DNA of 64,000 nucleotides from Pyrocephalus nanus. Taxonomy: Eukaryota > Chordata > Aves > Passeriformes > Tyrannidae. The stretch spans positions 101,357,739 through 101,421,738 of the forward strand of contig CM076259.1 in the NCBI GenBank assembly GCA_038380795.1, given 5' to 3'. Both the position numbers and the translations under genes were made by a program. This document shows, in pieces, positions 50,327-62,491 of the stretch (within the stretch, counting starts at the first letter, position 1; every line of letters starts with the position of its first letter). The notes under the pieces were generated by a model. The model saw nothing but the letters and a program-made list of their open reading frames with translations, was not told the origin of the DNA and ran no database searches.

Positions 50327-52531
50327 GTAATTTGATTTGTGTTTTTGCTTAAAGGACATTTGCCCTTTTTACATGCAGCGCATTCATTATATGTTTCCAT
50401 AGAGCAATTCTATCCTTTCAGTCAGGATGACCTTTACTTTATATTTAAATGCAATAGCAAAACAAGAAAAAAAAAAGGAAGTGAGTTTTTCTTGAGAGCT
50501 CCTTCGCTGCTTCACTCCCTGCACATGAATGTAAAATGGCAGCTGCCACTGCAGTGCAGTTGAGAGTTCCCATTTAAAAATGCAGTGCTTACAAAAGAAG
50601 CCAAAACAGCCATAAGCTACAAAACCCAACATCTGATAAATAGAAAAGGACAAAATCAGGTCATGGAGGCAGCACGTATCTCTTGCCTTTGTAGCACATC
50701 TTTCATCTGTGGATCTACAGTCACTGTGCAAGCATCATCCTACCTCCCAAGTGAATTGGGAAGGGGCACAGAGAGAACCTTGGATCCCAGAAAGATGGTT
50801 CAGCTGTGTGTTTGAATATAGCACTATTTATTTTGAGAGGGGAGGTAAAGGATTTCTGGCCTGGCTGAAGCTGCAAGTGGCATTTCTTTAGGCACAGGTG
50901 ATTAACTGAACTGGAATTAATGCTCCTGTGTGCTATACAAGAAGCGCCCTAGGATTTTAATCAAGGCTATTAGTCAGTATATTGGTAAAGCAACACTGAA
51001 CTCTGCAGCCCTCCTTCTGTGGCAGTCTCAGTTGATTAAAAACTCACCAAGAGTCTTCATTTTACTTCAACTGCACCTCCAAAGGCACCACATGGTAGAA
51101 ACATTTTGCCAGGTTGCAGCACTCTCTAGGAGCCCCCCTGTGAATGGGAAGCTCTTCACTTGGGCGGCAATGCAGAGGGACTCCTTCCAGCCCAGGAGCC
51201 CTGTAGCCTGGCTTAGCCCTGCCTGCCCTGGACCCCCAGATGGGGAGCCCCAGCTGAGCAGTAGGGGCAGGTGAGGAGCTGGGCCTTTAATTCTTCCTGG
51301 TGATCTGTGTAGTGCAGAAAGGTTAAAGCGTTTTTGCATTTATGCAGTGCCACGTTACAAAGAGCCCTCACGGGCAAGTTCCTGGCTGCCCAAAAATGGA
51401 CTGGAAGGAGAGTATCCCTACTACTGGAAAAAGCAAATGGATGCCCTTCCCACTGGCTCCGCTCCCTGTGCATTTCAGAGGACTTCTGGCCCATTCACTA
51501 CTGAGGGCCAGTGAAGTCGCAGCACCATAAGCCAGCAGTTATGGTGTTAGGCATATTTTACCTTTCTAAGTTAGTGCCAGTGATTGTCAGTTTATGATTG
51601 TGGCTATTTTACTGTTCAGGCTGAAATGTTAAGACGTTGCCCAAAATTAAACTTGAACACTTGCACATGCGTGCATGCAGCTATGTGTATGTGTGCATAT
51701 GCACCCAATTTCCATCATGTATCTGAGTCATTGGTGCATACAAGCTCCAATTTTTATTGATAGGAAGAGCACAGATCTGCTGCTTGGGGTTAGGAAGTTT
51801 GCACCTGCTGAAGGAGACTGCCCAATTCAAAATGGAAGTACAGATCACCCCTAGGTTCTTGTTTTCAGGCTTAGATTTCTCGAGGAACAAGCTATGGCAA
51901 CACCAGTTCCCTTTGCATAGTATCTTTTGTGTGCTCTTTTACTAAAAGAGCCTCATGCAACATCTGTGTGACATTCCTTCTGCCACACCTGGCTTTTGAA
52001 AGCAAGACACCTTGGTCTCCACTAATCATAAAGAAAGAAACATGAAACAGAAGCTATAATTGCTTTTCTCTGAGTGATTTTTCTGCCCCACCCCCTTTTC
52101 CTGCTGTTTGGTCACCTTTATTTTTCCCTCTTTCCCCGGGGTTTGATGTCTTTGCTGAGCATTTTAACTGTCAACAGTACACAGCAAGCTTTGTGGAGCA
52201 GGGACCTTGGATCTGGTTTTGATCTCATTTCACAGATAAAAAGGGAGATACTCAGAGTTTCTGGTGGTGCAACTGAGAGCAGAATTGAACCCTCCTCTGA
52301 GGTATCAGGAACATCCACTCCTTGCATCACAGAACTGCTTGTTACTGCCATAATGACTCTGCAGAGAGAGCCTAAGAGTTAACTTGGGAGTTAACAGCAA
52401 ACCTTTGTCTGTCTGTGCATTCTTCTGTCTTTTCCTTTCTTTTTTACTCCATGGCATTAATTGAGGATTAAGTATCATTTACCTACACTATTTTGCAAAC
52501 TAATTACCAAAAAATTCATTTTTCTAATCCA

Positions 52532-52633
52532 CTTCCTTCCTTCCTTCCTGCCTGCCTGCCTCCCTCCCTCCCTTCTTTTCCTTCCTTCCTTTTTTCCTTC
52601 TTTTCCTTCCTTCCTTTTTTCCCTCTTTCCCCT
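52532..52633. repeat. Polypyrimidine tract with 25-bp tandem duplication
   Basis: CTTCC units, then three CCTG units, then 75 uninterrupted pyrimidines (52559-52633). Inside it, the 25 bases at 52571-52595 are repeated exactly at 52596-52620. Each unit contains CTTCTTTTCC, CTTCCTTCC and a T6 tail. Such tracts can form intramolecular triplexes. The open frames across it on either strand are simple-sequence artefacts. Confidence 0.95.
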
Positions 52634-55024
52634 GTCCTTTGTTAAGGGTGAAGTTACTGCATTGACCTTCCTTGCACAGATCACAATGAACTGCTAGAGG
52701 AGTACATAGGGGTCTTAAATGCACCCTTATCAGATCAACTGAATATTATCTCCGGGGCATTTTTGGCTGCTATGGAGCCAGCCCAGTTTGATGCCAGTTC
52801 CCCTTGGTTTTCCCCGTTGCAGGAAGCATGTCAAGGCGATGGATACTGCATTCCAGTGGCTGCAGAGCGCTGCACTTGGATCTGCCTTCACAACATAATG
52901 GCTCCTGAGAAACCACTGCAAGTCAGCAGTCATTAACAGCCCCTAGTTTGCTCTGGTTTCTGCCAGCAACAGATTTAGCCCTGGATTTGGTGAAAGCAAC
53001 ACAGTGTCTTAGAGCTGAGCTGGGCACAAACAGAGAGGCTTTGGAGTGAAGGAGACACTACAGTGTTAATTAGGGGTGGGTCTCGTTTATTTCTGCTGTA
53101 ATTCTTTGGTAGCCAACATGGCTATACCATAAATAAATGCTGTTTTGAATTGGAGGTGTCTGGAGAGGGAGATCAATGGTTAATACAAGGAAATAATTTC
53201 TTGTGACTGATTCTAGGGAGGCAGTGCTTCTCTTAGTATTCTTAAAGGCTGTTTACAAATGGCAGAAATGGGGGGAAAAGAAGTTTAAATTCCTGCTGCT
53301 TTTCGCATTTGGAACGTCAATTTGAATTTTAAGAAATGGCACCAGCTCTAGTTCTTGACCTATACTTGCAGTGCTTAATTCTCTGTGGCGACTATGATGG
53401 ATGCAAATGCACCAGAGCTGGCATTAAATCACAGCTAACTGTGTAGCTGCATCAGCACAGAGCTAACTGCTTGAATATTTAGCCGCCTTGTCAAGCAGGG
53501 TCTGCTGCATGTGCTGAGCTCTGTGCTTTCTCGTCTCCAATGCTAGCAAGCATCCAAGGCACTGAGCTTAAAGTCCCTGTGTGCCACATGAACCCTTTCC
53601 CTGCTATGATAGCATCTGCACTCACAGGTAGGGACTCTTGATACCATTGTTCTGTTCAGGATCACCCCTCGGGGTGCTGTTGCTGAGGGAGGCTGATTTT
53701 ACCATTCCAATTGCCCTGGCTGTGCATTCCTGCTCGTGTGCTGTAATTCGTTTTTGCTAGATTAGTTTCAGCCTGGATTAGTTCCCCTGGTCCAGCTCAC
53801 TGCAGAGCTGAGCAAATGCTTGTGCCAGCACATGGCAGAGCAAAGGTGGGGCTGAAGGGGGATGAAGGGATGTCTTTGAGAAGCAGGGCTGGGGAAAAAC
53901 ACCTGTGAATTTTGGCCTTTTGCTCTCTCTTGCTTCTCCTTGTTTGATGAAGAGGTATTGCTGTTGTGCCTCCTTGTTTGCTTTTAATTTCCTTTCTCAT
54001 CCTGATTGAAGAAATGGAGATATGGTGATAGGTATTATACCTAAAGGCTTATACCTGAAGCTTATCTCTGGATGAGCTTTTAGTTACACCATTTTGCTTA
54101 CAGGGCTTCATATATTCACTGCTGAATGGTTTCCCCAGTGTGCCTGGCAAGTTTGGCTGAGCATGTTTCCGGTAGTCCCCTTACATACCTGCCATCCGTC
54201 AGTGCCACAAGCCCCCTCATTGCCCCAGATGAAACCCAGTGCTCCTCCTGCAGCCAGAGCCTGGTGCTGAGCTGCACAGGAGCCAAGTAATGTGATGTGA
54301 TGGTGATCTGTAAGTCTCTGACCATCCCTTCTCAGCACCTGAGCTGCCATGTGCCTTGCCTTTGGAAGGCATTCAGGGGCTCAGCAAACCCCTGTGCAGG
54401 TCCAGGTGATGGAGCACTACGTTTGGGGACTCCCGAGAGAGCTCCTTGCCTGTTTTCTCCGCTGCAGCACAAACCAAGGACTGGATTTATTTTTCTGAGC
54501 ACATCAGGTCTTCTAGCACAGTGTGATGTTCTGCATACTGTCAACTACTTTGGGCTGCTTGTCAAGGAGGGGTGTGGTGCAAGCTGAAACGCTGCTCTAA
54601 TTTTTGCATTATCTTTCCTGTTGTAAATGTCATTATTTAATTAGGCTGTGCAGTACTTTCAGAGGAAGTATTTTGAGAGGAAGGCACAGTGTTCCTGCAT
54701 CTCGATGCCTCTGTAACATCTGGGCTAGCTGAAAGCAACATGCAATAAAAAAAACAGAATTAGTGGCTTGAGTCCAATGAAAGAAATGGCTGCAGCAACT
54801 TCAGGCAGGCTCCATATTTGGCCATGGTGTGTTCCTCTTGCTGCAGCTGCAGCCATAAAAGGGTGGCTGACCAGTTGGTTTCTAAGGAAAAGTGTGACCA
54901 CCTTTCCTACAACATATGGGCTAATCCCTTCAGGATCCTTATGAAAACAAGTTTAGAGTTTTTAAATCATTGAGTGAGTGGGTGAGTAAGTGAATCTTTG
55001 CAGCACTTCACAGATAACTATTGC

Positions 55025-55032
<8 letters not shown>

Positions 55033-55067
<35 letters not shown>
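55033..55067. repeat. T35 homopolymer
   Basis: Thirty-five uninterrupted T, preceded by CTTTTCTTC and followed by CCCATAATGGGG. No reversed poly-A signal follows within 30 bases, so a minus-strand retrocopy is not supported. Confidence 0.95.
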
Positions 55068-56414
55068 CCCATAATGGGGCTTTTGGCAGTAGCAAGAAAA
55101 AGAGATTTAGTTCCACTTTATCCTTAAAAAATAAGTCATACTCAAGTCCTTCTTTCTTCCAGAGAAAAGTCCCAACCACTTATCAGATTGCTGGAGTGTT
55201 GTAGAAAGGGTTGTCAAATAAATCCCCACATTTTCCCTCTCTTGCTAGTTGATGCAATAACTACCTTCATTTTTTTGCCTGGTGTCCTTTTGTTTCTATC
55301 AGTGCCTTTATTTTCCAGAGCCCAGAATTACTCAAGACTTGCTGTGGTATTGCAGATAGCAAAGCCCAGAATGCTTTGCTGTGTTGGCTTTGCAGTAAGG
55401 ATTTATTTATTTTACCTTTCAAAAGGTGACTGTAAAGTCACTATTATTTAAATAATAGTGTCTGTAGCTGCTGGCTGTTGCTTTTTTATTGCCAAAGTAT
55501 TTTTCTTATACCAAAAGGGCCCATGCTTGTTGGTAACAAGTATATGAAGTGCTCTGACATGCAAAGTTCCTCCTGAAGGGAGGACTAGGCTGTTCATTGT
55601 ACTGTATTAAAATTAATATTTTCTAAGTTATTGCAGGGTGTAGAAGTTATAATAACCAGAGGCCTGTTGCTGCAAAGTTTTATGCGAGTAATATCTCATA
55701 TTTACATAAATAAGATTTAATAATGATGCTCAGATTAGGCTAAATCCCACTGCGCTTGCTCAGATTGAGTGGGATGTTTACTTGGAGGACAGCTGGTTGC
55801 TGTCAGTGGAGCTGTTGCATTTGCTACTTTTGCCAAGACTGATTACTCAAATAGGTCTTGGCAGACTCGAACCTGGTGTTGATTTGACCTGACTTATAAC
55901 ACTTCCCTGCAGAACCCAGATGAAGAAAGAGGTCACCTGGACTCCATCTTTGGATTCCCCCTCATACCACCACTGTGGCAGAGACAGAGATTCAGGTCTC
56001 TGTTGGAATCCTGTGAAGTATCTCCAACAGACTGTTAAAATTGAATGGCTTGAGTCTGTCCCTCATTTCCAAGTTTCCAGTGAATAAGTGTATGCAGATT
56101 TTACCTGTATGGACAGAAAAAGAATTTTTAAGGCTTGCAAGATGTTATTTGTTCACAGATACCTATAGAAAAACATTATGAATTTTTAGTTCTTTAACAC
56201 TGCTTTTCTCCTAAATAATAAACTCATAGCCAGCTATACTTTCTCGGAGGTTTATCTGTATCTGATTGCTTTTTACTGAATCTCATCCTACCTTCAGAGA
56301 TGACGGGTTTTTCTTTCAAACATACCTCTGCTTGAGGATAGAGTCATCATATGAAGAAATTCTCCAGCATCAATAACAATTATTGTTATAAAAATAAAAA
56401 AATGAAATCCCACT

Positions 56415-56418
<4 letters not shown>

Positions 56419-56464
<46 letters not shown>
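56419..56464. repeat. T46 homopolymer
   Basis: Forty-six uninterrupted T between CACTAAAC and GCTATGTAGCC, the longest homopolymer here. Its exact length is likely to be unreliable in any assembly. No TTTATT follows within 30 bases. Confidence 0.95.
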
Positions 56465-56467
<3 letters not shown>

Positions 56468-59340
56468 ATGTAGCCAAATAATCAGTGTAAGTAGACATTA
56501 AAGGAGATCTAGGATGTTGGTATAAGACCTCACACCCTCTCACATGATTTTACTTTTGCAGATCTCTTTGTCCATTCTGGAGTACGGGAGAACAGTAGAG
56601 TTAAGGTTTGGTTTTGGGGTTTTTTTTGCCTTTGGCTTTCTTTTCTCCTGTGTTGTAACCCAACCCACCTAAGGGCTTAATTTGATCCTTTACCTCTTCT
56701 CAGGTTAGTTGTCAGCCTTTTAGAGAGTCCTAGAGGAATGCATCCACCCTCATGGTAGTCAGAGAAGGTACAGACCAGGATGTCTGCTGCTCTGCAGGAC
56801 CACGCATCCCCAGGGTCCACAGCATTCAACATTTAGGCAGCTTGCAGGGGGTCCTCCAACTTGCAAATGCTCAACAAAAGGAAAAGCAAAAGGCATTGCT
56901 TGGCAAGAGGGTGAGAGTAGGTAACAGCTGTTCTTCCAGGTGAGTTGTGCTCCCCTGCCTCTGAAGGAAGAAGATAGTCATTCAAAAGCACGTCAAGCAG
57001 GAGCGTTCAAAGTCACAGCAAGAGAAGGGAATGGAAACTGGGGGCAGGAAGAGAAGACATTTGAGCTACTGGAGTGTACCCCACAGACAGACTGCATTAT
57101 TTCAGACTGAAAAACTGAAGAGTTGCATTGCAAAAGCCTGTTTTTCCTCCCCCACTGCTCATTCCCTTATTAGCAGTGATGTGCACATTTGAGAACTACA
57201 TTAGTCTGGAAAAGTGTGACTCTGACATCTCTGGCACACGCTTATGTGCCGGTGAGAGCTTTCTACTCTAGTGCATAGTGATTGGAGTGATTTCTGCAAA
57301 GCTCTTGGTAAATGCAAGCTGGAGAAGATTACAGAAAGAACAATATCACAAGCTTTGATTGAGAGTAATTTTTTTTCTATATGTAAGGAAAGATTTCTCT
57401 CTTGCCTCCTGTCTGCAGCTCCAGCTCCTCTCCTCCTCCCTTTCCCAGCATCACCCTTTGCCAATGTCTAACACTATTGGGGGATATAGATGGTAATGTA
57501 ATTACTTGGTTTTGTTTGTCCTGGCAGCCAGTAAGGAATGCCACGCTTGGTGGCACGTATTTCAGAGGCATTTCATAATCTTCACTGTCTTGTGTTTTCA
57601 AGAAGAGTAGCTATGAAGTGTAATGACAGCCTTTGTCCAGTGCAATGCCCGTGCTGATGAACCCATGAGAGCTTCACAGCATCTGTGCCTGAGTGGGTGC
57701 CACAGCCATGTCCAAACTCCATGCTGGGGCATGACCAGAGCATGCACCACTCTTTCTCATTCCCTGCTGTGCCAAGGAGCTGGAGCACGCAGGCTGGGTG
57801 GGAGCCACATATCATTCTTGCAGATTTCATGCATGTCCCTTGAGACTTGCTGGGGCATGCTCTACTAGATAACCTCCATACAACCACTATGGCACATAGG
57901 GAAGGTGACAGAGAGTGTATTTGTAACACTATACCCAAGAGAATAGTACTCAAGTGTCAGCTTCATGCTGGGGTGCAGAGCTGAAGGTGTGAAGGGATAA
58001 GGGATGCTCGCATGAATGGCTGTTTATATCCTACAGCCTGCAGGATCTAGGAGTGGTGTGCACCAGCTCAAGTGAGTAAGTAGTTTGGCTGTCAGATGAA
58101 GAGCTGGGTGAGATGCCAGCACACCAGTTATAACTGATGAAGGTAGGAACTGAGGGTTTGGAATGAGGTAGGGCAAAATCCCACATTTAAAAATGCTGTG
58201 CAGCAGAGTAGCGTAAATCATAATTGCTAAGAAAAGCCCTGCAGGTAAAGGATGTGGGCACAGGAAAAATGCTGCAGCAGCTAAAAAACACCGAAAGGAA
58301 CAATGACTTTGAAGCTGCGGTTTCCACAAAGACTCAGTAAGCCATGCAGAATGAATGCTGGGCATGACCAGCCATCTGAATCTCAGGTATGATTAGTGGA
58401 GATGAGTGAGGATTTGGAGAGGGACATATGTAGTGTGCTAGCCCTTTCTGCTGAGAGCGTCTCTAAGTGAAATAGGTGGAAAAGACTTGCAAAATTATTT
58501 TTTTCAGTGGAAACGTTGGAGAAAAAAAAAGTCATCCTACCCATAACACTTTTTTTTCTTTTGAGTTCTGAGCTCTTCTTAGGGTTTGTGGAACCAGTAA
58601 TACAATAATCTTGTCACATAAAGAGTTTTGTATGCTAAGATATTAGTTCCTTCTAAGACAATACTGAACACATAGTCCAAGCAATCTCTCAAGAGTGTGT
58701 ACACAGTTTATGTGCATGTCCATATTGTTATTTTTCTGGTGCTAATAGTTCTGCATGCATAACCCTATACAAATTTTACATACATTTAGTATGATTAATT
58801 ATTCAGACACCGTCACCAAGTGCTAAGAGCCTTAAAAAAAAAGGAACATAAAGTCCTTGCTCTACAGATTTTCTGCACAGAAAAGGGGAGGAGGGGAGGA
58901 AATCTGAAGGCCAGGTTTGATAATGTAGTCTATAAATTTAGTGTGGGAAGGCTGCATCCTCCCTTTTAATATATTCTGAATTTCTGAGTTTTCCAGCTTG
59001 TCAAAAGAAAAATGGGATAAATGTTTATCTTCCCCAAATGATCTCTGGTTAGGCTTATCTTGACTATAGATTGAAAATCAAAATATAAATCATGAGCCTT
59101 TCTTATGCAAATACCCATTGTTAACATTTGTCAGACACAGAGAGAAAACACTCAAAGTCCTCTCTCATCTTTATGGAGGATGAAAATAAATCACAGAAGT
59201 AAGTAATGCTGAAACTGCTAATATTCTTTGAAGCCTTTGAACAGCATTGAAATCCCAAGAAACCTGAAGGTGAACTGTCTATAAAAATAAATAAAAAAAA
59301 CACTTGGCATGCTAATGACCTAAAGCCACAATTTTGTAGG

Positions 59341-59544
59341 AATCTTCATGCACTGAAAGGGTTGTCAAGCATTGAAATAGGCTAACTAGGGAAGTGGTGG
59401 AGTCACTATCCCTGGAGGTATTTGAAAGATGAGTAGATGTGGCACTTAGGGGCAGGTTTAGTGGTGGACGCAACAGTTCTGGGTTAACAGCTGGACTGAG
59501 TGATCTCAAAGATCTTTTCCAACCTAAATGATTCTATGATTCTA
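59341..59544 (+). mobile_element. CR1 3'-end, plus strand
   Basis: Starting at AATCTTCATGCACTGAAAGG, the sequence follows the CR1 3' end block by block: GGTTGTCAAGCATTGAAATA, GGGAAGTGGTGGAGTCACTA, CCCTGGAGGTATTTGAAAG, GTTTAGTGGTGGACGCAAC, GATCTTTTCCAACCTAAATG, and the hallmark ATTCTATGATTCTA. The first part encodes the end of ORF2 (V.KHWNRLPREVVESPSLEVF in intact copies). Here the Trp and Arg positions are altered. It is about 200 bases and clearly 5'-truncated. Similarity is good, so it is fairly young. Confidence 0.93.
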
Positions 59545-62376
59545 AAAGTATCCCTGGGACAATGGCAATTGGAATCATGAGATTTCATGTTTCTGATGAA
59601 AGGTACGATGTTCTCCGAGAGAAAAAAAAAAAAGGCAGAAAATGGAAAAGTTTACATCGGCTGCATCAGGAGGAAGTCAGAGAAAAATTAAATTTGCTAA
59701 CCGAGGAAATATTTCTGACTATTCTCTACCCCTGCAGCACTCTAAGTTTCTTGTTTGAAAACTGCCACTTTGTAAATATGAAGTACTTGGAATTCTCAAG
59801 TTATTACTGTTACCAGCTTGGAGAGGCTTACTTGGCTGAGAAGGGTTAGTGAAGGGCTTTTGTAATACTTTTTTTTCTCTTAATTTGGAGAACGTTACCC
59901 AGCTCTTACTCACAGCTTCATAAATGTGGCTGAATAGCAACATCACAGTCTCAGTGACTATGGTGGGAGAAGACAGTACATAGATAAACCAAACCAAACT
60001 CTGTATTTACAGACTTGGCAGTCTTGACCCTTTCTAGTTTTTAATGTGTCTGATTTAATGAATCTTCCTTCCTTCCTTCCTTCCTTCCTGCCTTCCTGCC
60101 TTCCTTCCTGCCTTCCTGCCTTCCAGCCTTTTTAGTTCCCTTATTTAGCAGTAGCAGGTCTGGTGGTCTTCAATGGCAGAGTCATTACAGAGTTGCTCCT
60201 AGGTGATTGTATCCATGGTCATAGGAAATCTCATGTACTTCTTGTAGAAATGGACTTAGAGAGTATTTCAGAGTGCCAAGAATCTGGATGGAAGTAAATA
60301 AATCACATGGTTTGTTTAGGTGCTGATTAAACGTCTCAAGCTATGGATGATTCTCAGGACTCATTTTCTTTCTGAGACCTGTGAGTGATCAGTGTCTATG
60401 CTGAGCTTAAATGGCACAGGGTGATGTAGATAAGAGGAAGTCAGCTCTGCTCCTCAGCCTTCTGACCAGACTTCACCAGCACAGTGTGAGGAGAGACTCT
60501 CCTTGTGCTGGGGTCTTGGCCTGTACCTGGTCCAAGCACTTCCCATGGCCCATGATGCTGTAGCGTTCAAATATGTCACTGCTCTTAATGCCTTCTGTCT
60601 CTCAGAGGTCCTGAGAGGTGGGGAGGGGTTTGTATGTGGCAGTGATAAATGATTTGTCCTGATCTGTGCAGGAAACTTCTGATGGGACAGATTTAGTCTA
60701 ATGTCTCTCTCCATCAAAACTCTGCTGTACATGTAGATGTTTATTATACATATTTGTGTGCTGTTACCATCCCCATTTTGAACTAATCCTTAGCTCATTT
60801 TGGCTGGGAATTCTGTTTTTCTTACTGTAAAATCCATTCTTCTTCACGGTTTTCTGTTCTGGATCAGCAGCAACTTGATCATTATATATTTGGGCATGAC
60901 TGGTACAGTAGGTCCTGTATAAGTAGGTACCCTGCATGATATCACAGTGAAAGTTAACAAAAATTCCCAGTCAAGAACAGAAAAAGTCTAAGTAGGAGTC
61001 TATAATATAGAATAAGTATTTCCTGCATGTCTTTTTCAGTGCTTTTCTCTTATCTTCTCCAGTGCAAGCCAGATCCCTTTGGACAGTCAGAAGTTTTAAT
61101 CTCTTCTTTCTCTAGATTTTTTTCACTTTCATCCTTTTATCCTTAGTTTGCAAATGAGACCTTCATTTTCCATCCCATGCTTCCATATTGATGAGTAGAA
61201 ATGAACGATAAGCATACTGAGGTTGTGTGGCTGTGCTCTGATCCATCATTGCAGGGAATGCAGGGATGCAGTTTCACAGAAATGTTGCCTTTCCTGCATT
61301 GTTTGTTAATTTTCAAGCTGAGACAGCTCAGAAGGACTCAGGCACTTCTGAGCTCTTGGTGGGTCCCAGTGTGGGTCAGGAGGGATGTTGAAGTGCACAT
61401 TGGGGTGAGGATGCTCTTTGTTTCAGTGCTTATTTGACATGAGGTCAGCACCACTGAACAAGTCCTAAAGAGCTGAACATCCAAGTTCAGCTGCCTTTGC
61501 TGTGGGGCTGATGTCAGAAGGATTTACCCAGCTCTGGGGACCTTTGTTTAGAAAGACTGACTGCTTTTTCAGAGACAATGGCAGTGCTGGGGTCGGGGCT
61601 GGGAGCAGTGGGAGACAGGCACACGGCTGCTGAATGGGCCCAGCCGCTGTGCAGATGGAGGGATCAGCCACCAAAACAAAAGTAAAGCTGCTGCCAGCAC
61701 ATTGCTGAAAGGAAAGGGGCAGGACAATGCACCCAGGCCAGCGTGGGAGCTGCCTGTGTGGGTGCTGTGGAGTCCGTGGGGCTTAGTAGTAACTTAGGTC
61801 CACTGAGAGGAAGAAAGCAGCCCTCATTTTAAATGGGGAGAATGAAAGCAAGCTTGCCTGATGTCTCTCAGCCTCAGAAGTGTCAGATCCCAACAGGGGC
61901 TGGCATTACCCTCATACCTGCCCAGCTGCTTTTCTAAGGTTTGCGATGAGCTGAGCAGGTTTTTGCTGGATAATGGGGTTCCACTGAAATTGCTAGGATC
62001 ACCATTGTCACTGAAGCAAATCCTATGCCTCTGTGGGCATGCTATGGCTTCCAAGGAATTTTTGGTTTTGTTCCCAAGAGGTAAAATGGTATTTTTGACC
62101 AGGGTTAGTTGGAGAAGGCATCTTTGCAGGTAGAGTGTTTGGTTTCTCTCTGCTCCAGGTGAGGGACATAGTCACTACAAGCCAAGCACTGAGTGCATGT
62201 GGGGAGCAAATCTGTGCCTCCTGTTGGCAAACCATACAGGTCTGGGGCAGAGGCATGTGAGCAAGGTGCCAGGGCAAGGCCCCAACACAGCTGCCTGCTT
62301 GGGGCAGCAAGGTACCAAATGCTGTGGAGGGGTGCCTTATTGTCTGGCCAGCCCAGACATTCATAAATGTGCTTTT
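59545..62376. other. 2.8 kb without a recognisable gene
   Basis: This is unique sequence between two CR1 3' ends of opposite orientation. It contains an A11 run near 59623-59633 and the CTTC/CCTG repeat at 60066-60126. No open frame is recognisable. Confidence 0.55.
60066..60126. repeat. CTTC microsatellite with CCTTCCTG higher-order units
   Basis: CTTC units pass into CCTTCCTG octamers and end in CCTTCCAGCC. The same CTTCC-to-CCTG transition occurs at 52536-52559, apparently by independent slippage. Confidence 0.92.
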
Positions 62377-62491
62377 TCATAGAATCATAGAATGGTTAGG
62401 GTTGGAAGGGACCTTAAAGATCACCTCGTTCCAACCTCACTGCCGAAGGCTGGAACACCTTCCACTAGACCAGCTTGCTCAAAGTCCCATC
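62377..62491 (-). mobile_element. CR1 3'-end, minus strand
   Basis: The plus strand starts with TCATAGAATCATAGAATGG, then TTAGGGTTGGAAGGGACCTT, AAAGATCACCTCGTTCCAAC, GGAACACCTTCCACTAGACC and AGCTTGCTCAAAGTCCCAT. This is the reverse complement of a well-preserved CR1 3' terminus. Similarity stops abruptly at about 62491, which is the truncated 5' side of the insertion. Few mismatches to the remembered consensus suggest it is among the younger copies. Confidence 0.93.

Larger units (their letters stand above)
47151..59340. other. 12 kb without a recognisable gene
   Basis: Between two CR1 3' ends lies unique sequence with several slippage products. These are A17 (47303-47319), T11A10 (50306-50326), a long pyrimidine tract (52532-52633), T35 (55033-55067) and T46 (56419-56464). 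Open frames up to 123 codons, for example 57582-57953 (-), resemble no protein. A GC-richer patch lies near 51.1-51.3 kb without CpG enrichment. Confidence 0.55.

Noticed and set aside
52475..52724. Lys/Arg/Glu-rich minus-strand open frames and the Ser/Pro/Phe-rich plus-strand frame
   Set aside because: Direct translations of the pyrimidine microsatellite, not proteins.
55913..56038. Exon-like segment after TTATAACACTTCCCTGCAG, open for 41 codons to a TAA
   Set aside because: The acceptor is good, but an open run of this length is common by chance, the peptide is unfamiliar, and there is no partner exon or polyadenylation signal at a convincing spacing.
55033..56464. Poly-T runs as tails of minus-strand processed pseudogenes
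   Set aside because: No reversed AATAAA and no recognisable mRNA-like body follows either run.
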